Origin: Acinetobacter sp. XH1741 | Lineage (GTDB): Bacteria > Pseudomonadota > Gammaproteobacteria > Pseudomonadales > Moraxellaceae | Assembly: GCF_041021895.1 (NCBI RefSeq) | Contig: NZ_CP157428.1 | Span: 3,596,001-3,660,000, forward strand | Length of the DNA: 64,000 bases | Direction: 5' to 3' | Part shown: in pieces, positions 35,627-44,405 of the stretch | Numbering within the stretch: the first letter of the stretch is position 1 | Layout: every line of letters begins with the position of its first letter | Translations under genes and position numbers: made by a program | Notes under the pieces: generated by a model | The model's database searches: none | Told to the model about the DNA's origin: nothing | The model's input: the letters and a program-made list of their open reading frames with translations, nothing else

Positions 35627-36502
35627 TTAATCCTTCACTTCAGCCAGCAATGTTTCAGCTGCAAGCTTGCCCAAATTATTAGAAGCAAGCGGACTATCGC
35701 CCGTTAATAATTTACGGTCTCTATAGCATTGCCCTGTAATACCAGTGTTCAAAATCTTCACACCAAGTTTTTCAAGGTTCTCACCGACTAACCATGGTAA
35801 AGCGCCTGGCATATAACCAATATCGATATTTGCTCCCTTGTCTAACGAATCAGGGAATACACAAATTTGATAATCTTTAAAAATATAATTTTCAGGCTGT
35901 TCGTCTAGTGCTGCAGCAAGTAATGAAGCTGGACCATGACATAATGTAATAATAAATTTGTCTTGTTCAACTGCCCACGTAAGAACTTTTTTGACATCGA
36001 GACTATGTGGAATCTTAGCTAAAACACCATGCCCACCCGGAATAAATACAGCCACGTATGGAGAGTTTTCACTAACTACTTTTTCTAAAATATCGGCAAG
36101 TTTTAGCGGATTTTTTAATTTATCGGCATATTTATGGAAAGTATCTAATACCACTTGTTCTTGCTTTGGCATGGCCCACATTTCAAGTTTAGCAGGATTA
36201 CCTGAAAGGGTCGCAACATCAATTTCAAAGCCAGCATTATCTAAATGAAACATCGGTAAAAGCATTTCTACTGGGTGGTTTCCTGTAGAAAAGAACTTAC
36301 CATTTTGCATCTGGATATAGCGCTCATCAGTCGCAATCATTAAGACCTTTTTTGTACCTGTATATGGCGCTGAATAAGTCGTACCATCGTAATCTGTTTT
36401 AGGAGCAGTATATTGGCTCAGTGAATATGGTGATGGGAAGAATGCATTATCTTCTGCCAAATCTGGAGTCGGATTTTTATCATTTGATGCTGGGGTATTC
36501 AT
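35627..36502 (-). CDS. hchA: Hsp31-type DJ-1/PfpI protein (HchA)
   Basis: HchA is a stress-induced holding chaperone and deglycase acting on methylglyoxal- and glyoxal-modified proteins and nucleotides. It has 291 residues. The nucleophile Cys is in [11 protein letters not shown] and the Glu/His partners are in PGGHGVLA and upstream [20 protein letters not shown], as in E. coli Hsp31. I chose ATG 36502 because AAAGGA is eight bases upstream; the ATG nine bases earlier overlaps that site. It is convergent with the tRNA gene and has no partner gene. Confidence 0.9.
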   Translation of the reverse strand: MNTPASNDKNPTPDLAEDNAFFPSPYSLSQYTAPKTDYDGTTYSAPYTGTKKVLMIATDERYIQMQNGKFFSTGNHPVEMLLPMFHLDNAGFEIDVATLSGNPAKLEMWAMPKQEQVVLDTFHKYADKLKNPLKLADILEKVVSENSPYVAVFIPGGHGVLAKIPHSLDVKKVLTWAVEQDKFIITLCHGPASLLAAALDEQPENYIFKDYQICVFPDSLDKGANIDIGYMPGALPWLVGENLEKLGVKILNTGITGQCYRDRKLLTGDSPLASNNLGKLAAETLLAEVKD

Positions 36503-36659
36503 TGTTATCATCCTTTAGAGTTGAAGAACGAAATAACAGCTTTAAGCCAGTTATTATTTCTTAGTAAATTTATATTGAGATCAAGAAACGGGTGCAACAA
36601 GCCAGTAGAATTTGGCAATTTTTATATAGAAATAGGCACAATAAAGAATTATAAAGTTC

Positions 36660-36690
36660 AGTTTAGGCAAACATACCGTTCACCTAAACT
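36660..36690 (-). terminator. Hairpin after the quinone reductase gene
   Basis: AGTTTAGG (36660-36667) and CCTAAACT (36683-36690) form a perfect 8-bp stem with a 15-base loop, 14 bases after the stop of the gene on the minus strand. Only a weak T-rich run follows. Confidence 0.4.
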
Positions 36691-36703
36691 ATCTCAAATT
36701 TAA

Positions 36704-37702
36704 TTAAGCACTTATCTCTAAAACGATCTTTCCAATATGATCGCCTTGCTCCATACATGCATGGGCACTTTGTACATCTGAAAAATCATAGGTTTTATAG
36801 ATTTGAGGTAAACACTTACCTTGAGCTAAAAGCGGCCACACATGTTCATGTAAGGACTGAGCAATCTGGGCTTTTTCCTGACTATTACGAGCACGCATCG
36901 TTGAGCCAGTAATAGTTGCACGTTTTAAAATCAGTTTCTGCAAATCAAATTCTTTTGCAATTCGACCGCCCATAAAACCAATAATGACCAGTCGACCATC
37001 GCGTTTTAAAAGATTCAAGTTTTTCGAGAAATACGAACCACCCACAATATCCAAAATCACATCAACACCTTGATCTTGGGTGTGTTTTAAAATTTCTTGC
37101 TCAAAATCTTGGGTTTTATAGTTAATTGCTGTCGTTAAGTTAGCAAGTGCTTCAACTTTATCTTCACTTCCAACTGTAGCAAAAGTTTTAATCCCTAAAG
37201 CATGGCAAATCGTTAAAGCTGTAGTCCCAATACCGCTTGCACCACCATGAATGAGTGCTGTTTCATTTTCTTTTAAACGTCCTATATCAAACAGGTTTGC
37301 CCAAACTGTAAAAAATGTTTCCGGAATCGCAGCGGCTTGAGTAAATGATAAATTTTCAGGGATTGGTAATACTTGTGTTGCAGTGACAGCACAGTACTCT
37401 GCATAACCACCACCGTTGGTTAAAGCACAGACCTTATCTCCAACTTTGAACTGTTGCACTTGGTCACCTACAGCAACCACTACCCCAGCGACTTCTAGTC
37501 CCGGAATTTGCGTTACACCTTTTGGCATTGGGTATAAACCCATACGCTGCAAAACATCCGGACGGTTAATTCCAGCAGCTTTTACCTCAATTAATACTTC
37601 ATCTGCTTGAGGAACTGGAACATCTGAATCTTGAAGTTTTAAGACCTCAGGTCCGCCGGGAACCGTAATTTCAACAATTTTCATGGTTGTTGGAAGACTC
37701 AT
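36704..37702 (-). CDS. NAD(P)H quinone oxidoreductase (QOR/PIG3-like, zinc-independent MDR)
   Basis: This 332-residue protein is a medium-chain reductase without the zinc ligands of alcohol dehydrogenase. The GroES-like N-terminal domain has EVKAAGINRPDVLQRMGLYP, the signature of the QOR group. The Rossmann domain has ALIHGGASGIGTTALTIC (about residue 145-165) and DVILDIVGG. It resembles PIG3/TP53I3 and E. coli QorA relatives, which reduce quinones or enones with NADPH. ATG 37702 is preceded by GGAG nine bases away. It lies 45 bases downstream of an AraC gene on the same strand. Confidence 0.87.
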   Translation of the reverse strand: MSLPTTMKIVEITVPGGPEVLKLQDSDVPVPQADEVLIEVKAAGINRPDVLQRMGLYPMPKGVTQIPGLEVAGVVVAVGDQVQQFKVGDKVCALTNGGGYAEYCAVTATQVLPIPENLSFTQAAAIPETFFTVWANLFDIGRLKENETALIHGGASGIGTTALTICHALGIKTFATVGSEDKVEALANLTTAINYKTQDFEQEILKHTQDQGVDVILDIVGGSYFSKNLNLLKRDGRLVIIGFMGGRIAKEFDLQKLILKRATITGSTMRARNSQEKAQIAQSLHEHVWPLLAQGKCLPQIYKTYDFSDVQSAHACMEQGDHIGKIVLEISA

Positions 37703-37747
37703 TAATATGCTCCATGTTTGGTTTATTTTAAAAAGTATAGATTTACT

Positions 37748-38641
37748 TTAATTCATTGAAGATTTAGGTGAAACTCCAAACAGCCGTTTGAACTCTCGAC
37801 TAAACTGTGAAGCACTTACATACCCTACCTGATAGGCAGCTTCCGCAACACCCATTTGATTCTTCATGATTAAATCACGTGCCTTATGTAATCGAGTAAT
37901 CTTAATGTACTGTAATGGAGAATAGTTGGTGACTTTCTTAAACGCTTGATGAAAAAGTGAGACACTCATTCCTGCTTGTTTAGCAAGTTCCTTAACCGTT
38001 AAATTGTGATAATAATCTCTTTGAATAATTTCACAAATTTTATAAATCACACTATTTCGACTCATCATGACCGAAAGATTTTCAATTAAATCACGACTAC
38101 CCGCCTGCAAAACCCGATAAATAAGTTCTCGTTTTATCTGCTCTCCTAATATCGCAGTATCTTGTTTAGAACGAAATAAATTCAACAAGCGTAAAGCAAC
38201 ATCAGATATTGCAGAGTTCATCTCAATAATATTTAAGCCACAACTGAGTTTTATATCTCTTTTTTCAAACCCAACTATGGATGACTGCTGCTCTTTATCC
38301 ATTTTAGTGGCTAAATCAGCCATCATTTGTGTTTCAAACTTAATCGCAATTGCCAGCATTGGTTCATTTTCAACTAACGTATCGCAATCAAAAGGAATAG
38401 CGATCGAGAGCAGCAAACACTGGCCTTGTTGAAACTGAAAAGTATCTTTTCCGATATAACCCCGTTTAACACCTTGAATAACTAAAACAACCGAAGGCTC
38501 TTGCAGCACTGCGACAGGTTGTGTGGAATGATCAACTCTCATGAGGGTAATATTTGAAATATAAGTAGGATATACCCCTTCTTGAGGAGCCAAATATAAA
38601 AAAGCCTCTACCAAACTTTTCATCAAGTCATTCTGTTGCAT
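37748..38641 (-). CDS. AraC-family transcriptional regulator
   Basis: This 297-residue regulator has an N-terminal cupin-like domain (AraC_N type, about residues 25-175) and two C-terminal helix-turn-helix motifs, VKELAKQAGMSVSLFHQAFK and VAEAAYQVGYVSASQFSREFKRLFG. The same strand carries the quinone reductase gene 45 bases downstream, so that gene is the likely target and perhaps in one transcript. The inducer is unknown. Confidence 0.88.
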   Translation of the reverse strand: MQQNDLMKSLVEAFLYLAPQEGVYPTYISNITLMRVDHSTQPVAVLQEPSVVLVIQGVKRGYIGKDTFQFQQGQCLLLSIAIPFDCDTLVENEPMLAIAIKFETQMMADLATKMDKEQQSSIVGFEKRDIKLSCGLNIIEMNSAISDVALRLLNLFRSKQDTAILGEQIKRELIYRVLQAGSRDLIENLSVMMSRNSVIYKICEIIQRDYYHNLTVKELAKQAGMSVSLFHQAFKKVTNYSPLQYIKITRLHKARDLIMKNQMGVAEAAYQVGYVSASQFSREFKRLFGVSPKSSMN

Positions 38642-38754
38642 TACTTTATTTTTTACGGCTATTCAAGATTTACTATACCAATCACACTAAAAGGAAAAAG
38701 TATTTCTTAGTAGCACTTTGTATAAATAAGCAAGTTAAAGCTATTTTTAGGCAT

Positions 38755-38783
38755 AAAAAAACCTAGAAGAATCTAGGTTTTTC
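38755..38783 (-). terminator. Intrinsic terminator of uppP
   Basis: AAAAACCTAGA and TCTAGGTTTTT form an 11-bp stem around AGAA, with further A on the left, which reads as a T run on the minus strand. Confidence 0.85.
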
Positions 38784-38798
38784 ACACTTAATCGACTA

Positions 38799-39620
38799 TT
38801 AAGCAGATAAATTAAAGAACATTGATGCAATCAGAATAATCACACCGAGCACAATACGGTACCAAGCAAATACACGTAAAGTATGACGTTCTACAAAGAG
38901 TACAAGCGCTTTTACTACAAATAATGCTGCAATAAATGCTGCAACGAAACCCACACCAATATTAATCATATTGTCTGCGGTTAACACATCAGCATTTTTA
39001 ATTAAGTCAAATGTCGCTGCACCTAACATAGTTGGCATCGCAAGGAAGAAAGAAAACTCCGTCGCAGCTTTACGAGACAAACCTGCAAACATACCGCCTA
39101 CAATTGTTGCGCCTGAACGCGAAGTTCCCGGAATCATCGCAACACACTGAGCAAGACCGACTAGAAGCGCCTGCTTAAACGTGATTTTTGTTGCATCTAG
39201 CGTCTTATGCTCAAACTGTTTAGATTCAACCCAGAAAATAATCAGAGCCCCAACAATTAAGGCAATTGCAACTACAATTGGGCTAAACAAGACACTTTTA
39301 ATAAAATCGACAGCTAAAACACCAATAATAACAGCTGGGAAAAAAGCAATTAATACACTAAAAGCGAAATGACGTGACTCCACATCACCACTAAAGAAGC
39401 CTTTAATCAAGTTAATAATTTTTTGTCGATATAACCAGCACACTGCCAAAATAGCACCTAACTGGATCACCACTTCGAATACACGACCACCATCTGAGTG
39501 GAAATCGATAATATGGCCAAATAAAATCAAATGGCCAGTACTAGAAATAGGTAAAAATTCAGTTAAACCTTCAACAAACCCTAGAAATAGTGCCTTTATA
39601 ACTTCAAAATTTTCCATCAC
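38799..39620 (-). CDS. uppP: Undecaprenyl-diphosphate phosphatase (BacA/UppP)
   Basis: UppP removes a phosphate from undecaprenyl diphosphate at the periplasmic side, recycling the carrier lipid for peptidoglycan and other polymers. It has 273 residues, the E. coli length. The two family motifs are present: [15 protein letters not shown] with the catalytic Glu near residue 17-31, and [13 protein letters not shown] with the Arg/Ser at about 165-177. Eight or more helices are predicted. It has its own terminator and no operon partner here. Confidence 0.95.
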   Translation of the reverse strand: MMENFEVIKALFLGFVEGLTEFLPISSTGHLILFGHIIDFHSDGGRVFEVVIQLGAILAVCWLYRQKIINLIKGFFSGDVESRHFAFSVLIAFFPAVIIGVLAVDFIKSVLFSPIVVAIALIVGALIIFWVESKQFEHKTLDATKITFKQALLVGLAQCVAMIPGTSRSGATIVGGMFAGLSRKAATEFSFFLAMPTMLGAATFDLIKNADVLTADNMINIGVGFVAAFIAALFVVKALVLFVERHTLRVFAWYRIVLGVIILIASMFFNLSA

Positions 39621-39967
39621 TTGCTCAAAAAGTTAATCACTAGAAAGGTCTAAAAATTTGTTTTATATCATGTATAAACCAACATTTTGGCCTAGTTCAT
39701 GTTCAATATTAGATCTTTTCTAGCATTTGTGGTTATTGCCTTTGAATGAAAGGCCGATTATTTAAAGTGCAATAATGTATCACATCATTATGACAAACTT
39801 AGGTTAACTATCGTAAAAAGATAAAATCTAAACAAAAATGAATAATTTTTTAGTTATAAATAAAACGTCAGCCGTTAAAACACGTCGAGAAACAAACCAC
39901 CATAAAAGATCAAATAAACATGATATTATTTCAAGCATATGTCATTTATATTTAAAATTTACACAGA
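39621..39967. other. 347-base intergenic region between uppP and the PaaX-like gene
   Basis: This AT-rich region must contain the two divergent promoters. I see no small gene, RNA structure or convincing palindrome in it. Confidence 0.6.
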
Positions 39968-40768
39968 ATGAAAAATACTAAAATCAACGCACGTCATCTT
40001 ATTATCGATCTCTTTCTTTCCTCAGCTTATCCTCAGCTGAGTATTAAACAAATTCTAGTGGCAGCTAAACTGTTTAACTTAAGTGAAAACGGTATTCGAG
40101 TTGCAACAACACGTTTATTAAATGAAGGCATGATCGAAAGCGTAGAACGTGGAATCTACCAACTTTCGCCTTCTACGAAAGATTGGGCAAAAATTATTCT
40201 CAATCGTAAAAACGGTATTAAACAAACCAAAGAATGGCAGCAACACTATCTCGCTGTGTTTACAGGTACACTTGGGCGTATAGACCGAACTGCTCTTAAA
40301 AAGCGTGAACGTGTGCTGCGTCAATTTGGTTTTAAAGAACTGGAAACTGGTATTTATATTCGCCCAGACAATTTAGCATATAGCTTTGAAAAAACATGTG
40401 AAGAGCTTGTTTTAGCCGGGCTAGAGAAAGAAGCAAAAGTTTGTATTATTCAGCATTTCGATCCGAAAACTCTAAAGAAAATACCTTCTTTATGGGATAC
40501 CAAACAACTTGAAAAAAATTATGAAATGTATAGTCAAGACATCCAGTATTGGCTTGAAAATCACACTCATTCGCCCTTAAACGATGCAGCAGTTAAAGCC
40601 CTTCTTTTAGGTAGAGAAACAATTGCTTTGCTGATGAATGATCCCCTATTACCAACGCCATTTGTGAATGAATCTGCTCGTAATCAATTTGCCCAAGATG
40701 TACAACAGCTAGATGCGATCGGCCAAAAACTTTGGAAAAAAGTATATAAGCAAGAATTAAATTTATAA
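39968..40768 (+). CDS. PaaX-family transcriptional regulator
   Basis: This 266-residue protein resembles PaaX, the phenylacetyl-CoA-responsive repressor. It has an N-terminal helix-turn-helix (about residues 20-65, with LFNLSENGIRVATTRLLNEGMIE) followed by a central domain and a C-terminal helical domain. No paa catabolic genes are near. The next gene on the same strand, a fatty acid desaturase, starts 107 bases downstream and could be its target; that is inference. The ATG has no clear ribosome site. Confidence 0.78.
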   Translation: MKNTKINARHLIIDLFLSSAYPQLSIKQILVAAKLFNLSENGIRVATTRLLNEGMIESVERGIYQLSPSTKDWAKIILNRKNGIKQTKEWQQHYLAVFTGTLGRIDRTALKKRERVLRQFGFKELETGIYIRPDNLAYSFEKTCEELVLAGLEKEAKVCIIQHFDPKTLKKIPSLWDTKQLEKNYEMYSQDIQYWLENHTHSPLNDAAVKALLLGRETIALLMNDPLLPTPFVNESARNQFAQDVQQLDAIGQKLWKKVYKQELNL

Positions 40769-40875
40769 CAACCTGATTTATTTTTTTACAAACAAATATT
40801 TCACTTTATAAATTTTTATGATTATAGTTGTAATATAAAATATAGAGACCAAACTCTAATTTGGGAGAATAAAAA

Positions 40876-41868
40876 ATGAATATGCAGGTGAGTGTTACCG
40901 ATCTATTTAGCAGAGAAGAAATACAAGAGCTTACAGAGCCTTCAGATGCGTATGGTGCTTGGGCTGTTGCCAGTACGTGGGCTGTTATTGGTGGAACATT
41001 TGCCAGCTTAATTATGATGTGGGACTACCTACCAAATTGGGGCAAATTATTAGTATGTATGCTTGCATTAGCCATATTGGCTGGGCGTCAGTTATGTCTC
41101 GCAATTTTAATGCACGACGCATCTCATAAAAGCCTATTCAAAAATAAAAAAATAAATGATTTCGTAGGTGAATGGCTATGCGCCCGCCCAATCTGGAATG
41201 ATCTAAAAAAATATCGTATACATCACGTTCGCCATCATGCAAAAACGTCTACTCCAGATGACCCAGATCTTTCATTAGTTGCAGGCTTTCCTGTCAGTAA
41301 AAAATCAGTTACTCGTAAATTCTTGCGCGATTTAAGTGGTATGACAGGTTTAAAATTTAGCTTAGGTCGAGTTTTGATGGACCTCGATGTTATGAAATGG
41401 ACCGTTGCCAATGACCAAATTTGGTTAGACCGAAGCCATAAAAATTTAGCAGACTATGCAAAGAGTATTGCAAAAAATAGTACCGGTGCTATTGCAACCA
41501 ATTTAGCGCTTTATGGCGTTTTAAAAGCATTTGGTCAACAACGTTTTTATTGGCTGTGGCCTTTAGCTTATTTAACCCCCTTTCCACTATTTTTAAGAAT
41601 TCGCTCTATGGCAGAACATGCAGGTATGCAAACCAGCAATACGGCTTTAACCAATACTCGTACAACACGAGCTGGATGGATTGCGAGAAGTTTTGTTGCA
41701 CCTATCCACGTTAACTACCATATGGAACATCATTTAATGGCCTCTGTGCCATATTTTAAATTACCGCGTATGCATAAAATATTAAGAGAACGAGGCCATG
41801 TTCCTGTTCCACCTAGCTATTTTGAAGTGATTCACTCACTTTCATCAAAACAAGAATCATCAACTTAA
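40876..41868 (+). CDS. Membrane fatty acid desaturase
   Basis: This 330-residue di-iron enzyme introduces double bonds into acyl chains of membrane lipids. The three histidine boxes are HDASH (about residues 84-88), HHVRHH (about 117-122) and HMEHH (about 282-286). Two pairs of membrane helices lie between them. GGGAG is eight bases before ATG 40876. A ferredoxin or reductase partner is not encoded next to it. The PaaX-like regulator upstream may control it. Confidence 0.88.
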   Translation: MNMQVSVTDLFSREEIQELTEPSDAYGAWAVASTWAVIGGTFASLIMMWDYLPNWGKLLVCMLALAILAGRQLCLAILMHDASHKSLFKNKKINDFVGEWLCARPIWNDLKKYRIHHVRHHAKTSTPDDPDLSLVAGFPVSKKSVTRKFLRDLSGMTGLKFSLGRVLMDLDVMKWTVANDQIWLDRSHKNLADYAKSIAKNSTGAIATNLALYGVLKAFGQQRFYWLWPLAYLTPFPLFLRIRSMAEHAGMQTSNTALTNTRTTRAGWIARSFVAPIHVNYHMEHHLMASVPYFKLPRMHKILRERGHVPVPPSYFEVIHSLSSKQESST

Positions 41869-41877
41869 TGCATATTT

Positions 41878-41915
41878 AGAAGACCGCTTTCAAATGTGTG
41901 GTCTTCTTTATTTTT
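41878..41915. terminator. Bidirectional terminator between desaturase and AraC genes
   Basis: AGAAGACC (41878-41885) and GGTCTTCT (41900-41907) form an 8-bp stem with a 14-base loop, followed by TTATTTTT. The right arm abuts the AraC stop codon at 41908. Confidence 0.75.
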
Positions 41916-42945
41916 CGTTTAACTCTAAATTTTTTATTTTTAATTGAGTTTGATAATACTTCGGTGTCACTCCCATCCAGCGTTTAAAAGCACGAGTGAA
42001 ATGGGATGTATCGGCATATCCTAAACTTAAAGCCACAGCTTCAATCGATAATGATTTATTTTCTAAAAGCGCATGTGCGTGTTGCTTTCGAGTTAAATCA
42101 ACTAAAGCTGAAAAGCTGGTATTTTCGGTTGCCAAATATCTTTGTAAGCTACGCTCTGACATATTCATCATTTGGGCAATTTGCTTAACTTTTAACAATT
42201 CGCCATGACTATCCATCAATAATTTTTGAATTATTTGACTAATTTCTACTTTCCATCCACTGCGTAATCTCAATTTATCTATATCTTTTTTACACTGTGC
42301 CCTTAGTAAAGGTGCAAGCATAGGATCAGCCGTTAATATAGGTTGCGATAAATATTCTTTTGGAAAAATCCAGACGTTATCTTTTTGATTAAATAGACAA
42401 TCTGCACCCAATTCATCTTTAAGTTTTGAAAAACCTATTGGTTCTGGCGTGCTTAGTTTAACTATACCTAAGGAAGATAATCCTGTTAGATGTTTTATGA
42501 TCTGAACAAAACCTAATAATAAAAAAATAATCGCATCTGGACTCAATTGAAATGCTTTCAAAGGCTGATGTATAGACCAGTAAATATAATCCTGTACTTG
42601 TTTTAACTCTGGTTTAAACGCATCACAACGTGATCCAATAAATTGTTCAAGTATTTTTAGGGCTTCTTCTAAATTTGCACAGACCATGGCCGCCATACCC
42701 ACCGAACCATAACAAGATGCTTTCATTTCGAGAGACAAATAACCTGCCAATGCTGGCTCATGAGTGAGCTTAATTGCACGTTCAAGTAACTTATTTAAAG
42801 TATGAAACTCAACATACCAATAGGGTTTTTCTAATTGTTCTAAGGCGATACCACTTCCATCTAAAAGCTCTTCACAAGAGATTCCCCAACACTTAACCAT
42901 CTCGACTAATAAATTTATATAAGTTCCGGGTAATTCTGGATTCAT
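41908..42945 (-). CDS. AraC-family regulator with an OruR/ArgR-like N-terminal domain
   Basis: This 345-residue protein has the long N-terminal domain of the arabinose-binding-like group (Pfam Arabinose_bd, about residues 15-200) and a C-terminal AraC helix-turn-helix pair, QIAQMMNMSERSLQRYLATEN and IEAVALSLGYADTSHFTRAFKRWMGVTP. I chose ATG 42945 because AGGA is five bases before it; an upstream ATG at 42963 has no site. It is divergent from the flavodoxin-fold quinone reductase gene 157 bases away and may regulate that gene. Confidence 0.87.
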   Translation of the reverse strand: MNPELPGTYINLLVEMVKCWGISCEELLDGSGIALEQLEKPYWYVEFHTLNKLLERAIKLTHEPALAGYLSLEMKASCYGSVGMAAMVCANLEEALKILEQFIGSRCDAFKPELKQVQDYIYWSIHQPLKAFQLSPDAIIFLLLGFVQIIKHLTGLSSLGIVKLSTPEPIGFSKLKDELGADCLFNQKDNVWIFPKEYLSQPILTADPMLAPLLRAQCKKDIDKLRLRSGWKVEISQIIQKLLMDSHGELLKVKQIAQMMNMSERSLQRYLATENTSFSALVDLTRKQHAHALLENKSLSIEAVALSLGYADTSHFTRAFKRWMGVTPKYYQTQLKIKNLELNEK

Positions 42946-43102
42946 GAGTATCCTACCAGACATCGTAATTGTGGCGTTAAATGGTAAAAACTGTCAGTTC
43001 ATGAACTATGCCATGCTTTTAAAGTCAGGCATAGTCATTCAGAACAAACTCGCTTGATTGCATAAAAACATATTGCTCCCAATTTTATTTTAATGAGTAC
43101 CC

Positions 43103-43807
43103 ATGCCTATGAATATCTTGATTGTTCATGCTCATCCAGAACCACTGTCTTTTACCACTGCGCTAAAAAATACAGCGGAGCAAACCTTAAAAAAATTAGG
43201 TCATCAAGTACAAGTTTCTGATTTATACGCAATGCAATTTAATCCTGTAGCCTCCAAAGATGACTTTTTAGAACTCAATCAACCCGACTATTTTAACTAT
43301 GCCTTAGAACAGCGAAATGCGGCTAAGCAACAGCTTTTAGCACCAGATATTCAAGTAGAAATTGAAAAAGTAAAACAAGCCGATCTGGTTATTTTGAACT
43401 TCCCCCTTTATTGGACTTCAGTACCTGCAATTTTAAAAGGATGGATTGATCGAGTATTTGTTTCAGGACTCTTTTATGGCGGCAAACGTTTCTATAACCA
43501 CGGTGGAATGATTGGTAAAAAAGCTATGCTGTGTTTAACCCTTGGTGGTAGAACACAGATGTTTGGAGAAAATTCTATTCATGGCCCAATTGAACATTAT
43601 CTCTCCCCTATTCAGCGTGGTACTTTAGCTTATACTGGCTTTGAAGTTTTACCGCCATTTATTGCCTACCACGTACCCTATGTTAGCCAAGAAGCACGAG
43701 CAACTATGCTCGAGGACTATGTAACATACCTTACTCACCTCGACCAGCTTGAACCTTTAAAGTTTCCAAAACTTGAAGAATTTGATGAAAGACTATATCC
43801 AATTTAA
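43103..43807 (+). CDS. NAD(P)H:quinone oxidoreductase of flavodoxin-like fold
   Basis: This 234-residue protein has the flavodoxin_2 fold of the NQO1/KefF/MdaB group. The FMN/FAD-binding start is MNILIVHAHPEP, and LVILNFPLYWTSVPAILKGWIDRVFVSGLFYGG is the typical NQO-like block. GGRTQMFGENSIHGP gives the nicotinamide-facing loop. It likely performs two-electron reduction of quinones, protecting from redox stress. ATG 43103 or 43109 could start it. It is divergent from an AraC gene and has its own terminator. Confidence 0.87.
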   Translation: MPMNILIVHAHPEPLSFTTALKNTAEQTLKKLGHQVQVSDLYAMQFNPVASKDDFLELNQPDYFNYALEQRNAAKQQLLAPDIQVEIEKVKQADLVILNFPLYWTSVPAILKGWIDRVFVSGLFYGGKRFYNHGGMIGKKAMLCLTLGGRTQMFGENSIHGPIEHYLSPIQRGTLAYTGFEVLPPFIAYHVPYVSQEARATMLEDYVTYLTHLDQLEPLKFPKLEEFDERLYPI

Positions 43808-43830
43808 TGCTCTGTTTTAGCTATAAAAGT

Positions 43831-43873
43831 AGAATAACCGCACTTAACTTTTTATTTTCGGTTATTCTTTTAT
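43831..43873 (+). terminator. Terminator of the quinone reductase gene
   Basis: AGAATAACCG and CGGTTATTCT form a perfect 10-bp stem with an 18-base loop, followed by TTTATTTA. Confidence 0.7.
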
Positions 43874-44242
43874 TTAACGTATCTCAAATCTAGCAATTAA
43901 ACCCCTTAAAAATTGATCAAATGGTAAAAAAAATAAACCCATTTTTTATCTTAGAATTAAGAATATAAAAATGAATCAATAATATACACATGTAGAGAAA
44001 CTGGATTTTTCAAGTAAAATGATAACCAATACTCAATTGATGACCAATCAATTCATATTTTTACAAAAAAATCTTTGACCATTTTTCTTGGATTTATGAC
44101 AAAAATGTCAGTAGTATAAACTTATCTATTAATATATAAAAAATATAAATATCAAATAATTAAAAGATTTCAATAATAAAATTATTCTTCTATATTTCTT
44201 GTATTATTGACATTATTTGTATAAAAAATGAGTACTCTTCAG

Positions 44243-44272
44243 TTCATATAACAGATTTACTCTTAGTATAAT
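44243..44272 (+). promoter_or_regulatory. Candidate sigma-70 promoter of the fadL-type gene
   Basis: TTCATA (44243-44248) and a perfect TATAAT (44267-44272) are 18 bases apart. The predicted start is near 44279, giving a leader of about 125 bases. Confidence 0.6.
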
Positions 44273-44300
44273 TATGCTATTTTTGTTACATGGAGTTATC

Positions 44301-44334
44301 AAAGCTTTGAAACTTGTAATTAAAAGCTTTGAAA
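44301..44334 (+). repeat. Tandem 12-base direct repeat in the fadL leader
   Basis: AAAGCTTTGAAA occurs at 44301-44312 and again at 44323-44334, a 22-base step of about two helical turns. Each copy contains the palindrome AAAGCTTT. Confidence 0.6.
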
Positions 44335-44405
44335 GCAACACAGTTTAAACGGTTTAACTCTGTTACTTTTAAAAAAATGTCTTGAAGTTCAAGGAAAGAT
44401 TAAAA

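Larger units (their letters stand above)
43874..44405 (+). other. Long AT-rich regulatory region before the fadL-type gene
   Basis: About 530 bases hold no credible gene. They contain palindromes AATTGAT-GACCA-ATCAATT (44035-44053) and TGACA-AAAA-TGTCA (44097-44110), a good promoter (44243-44272), and a 12-base direct repeat AAAGCTTTGAAA at 44301 and 44323 inside the predicted leader. Confidence 0.6.

Noticed and set aside
36521..36703. A 60-codon plus-strand frame between hchA and the quinone reductase.
   Set aside because: It lies in the promoter region of hchA, has no good start site and no family resemblance.
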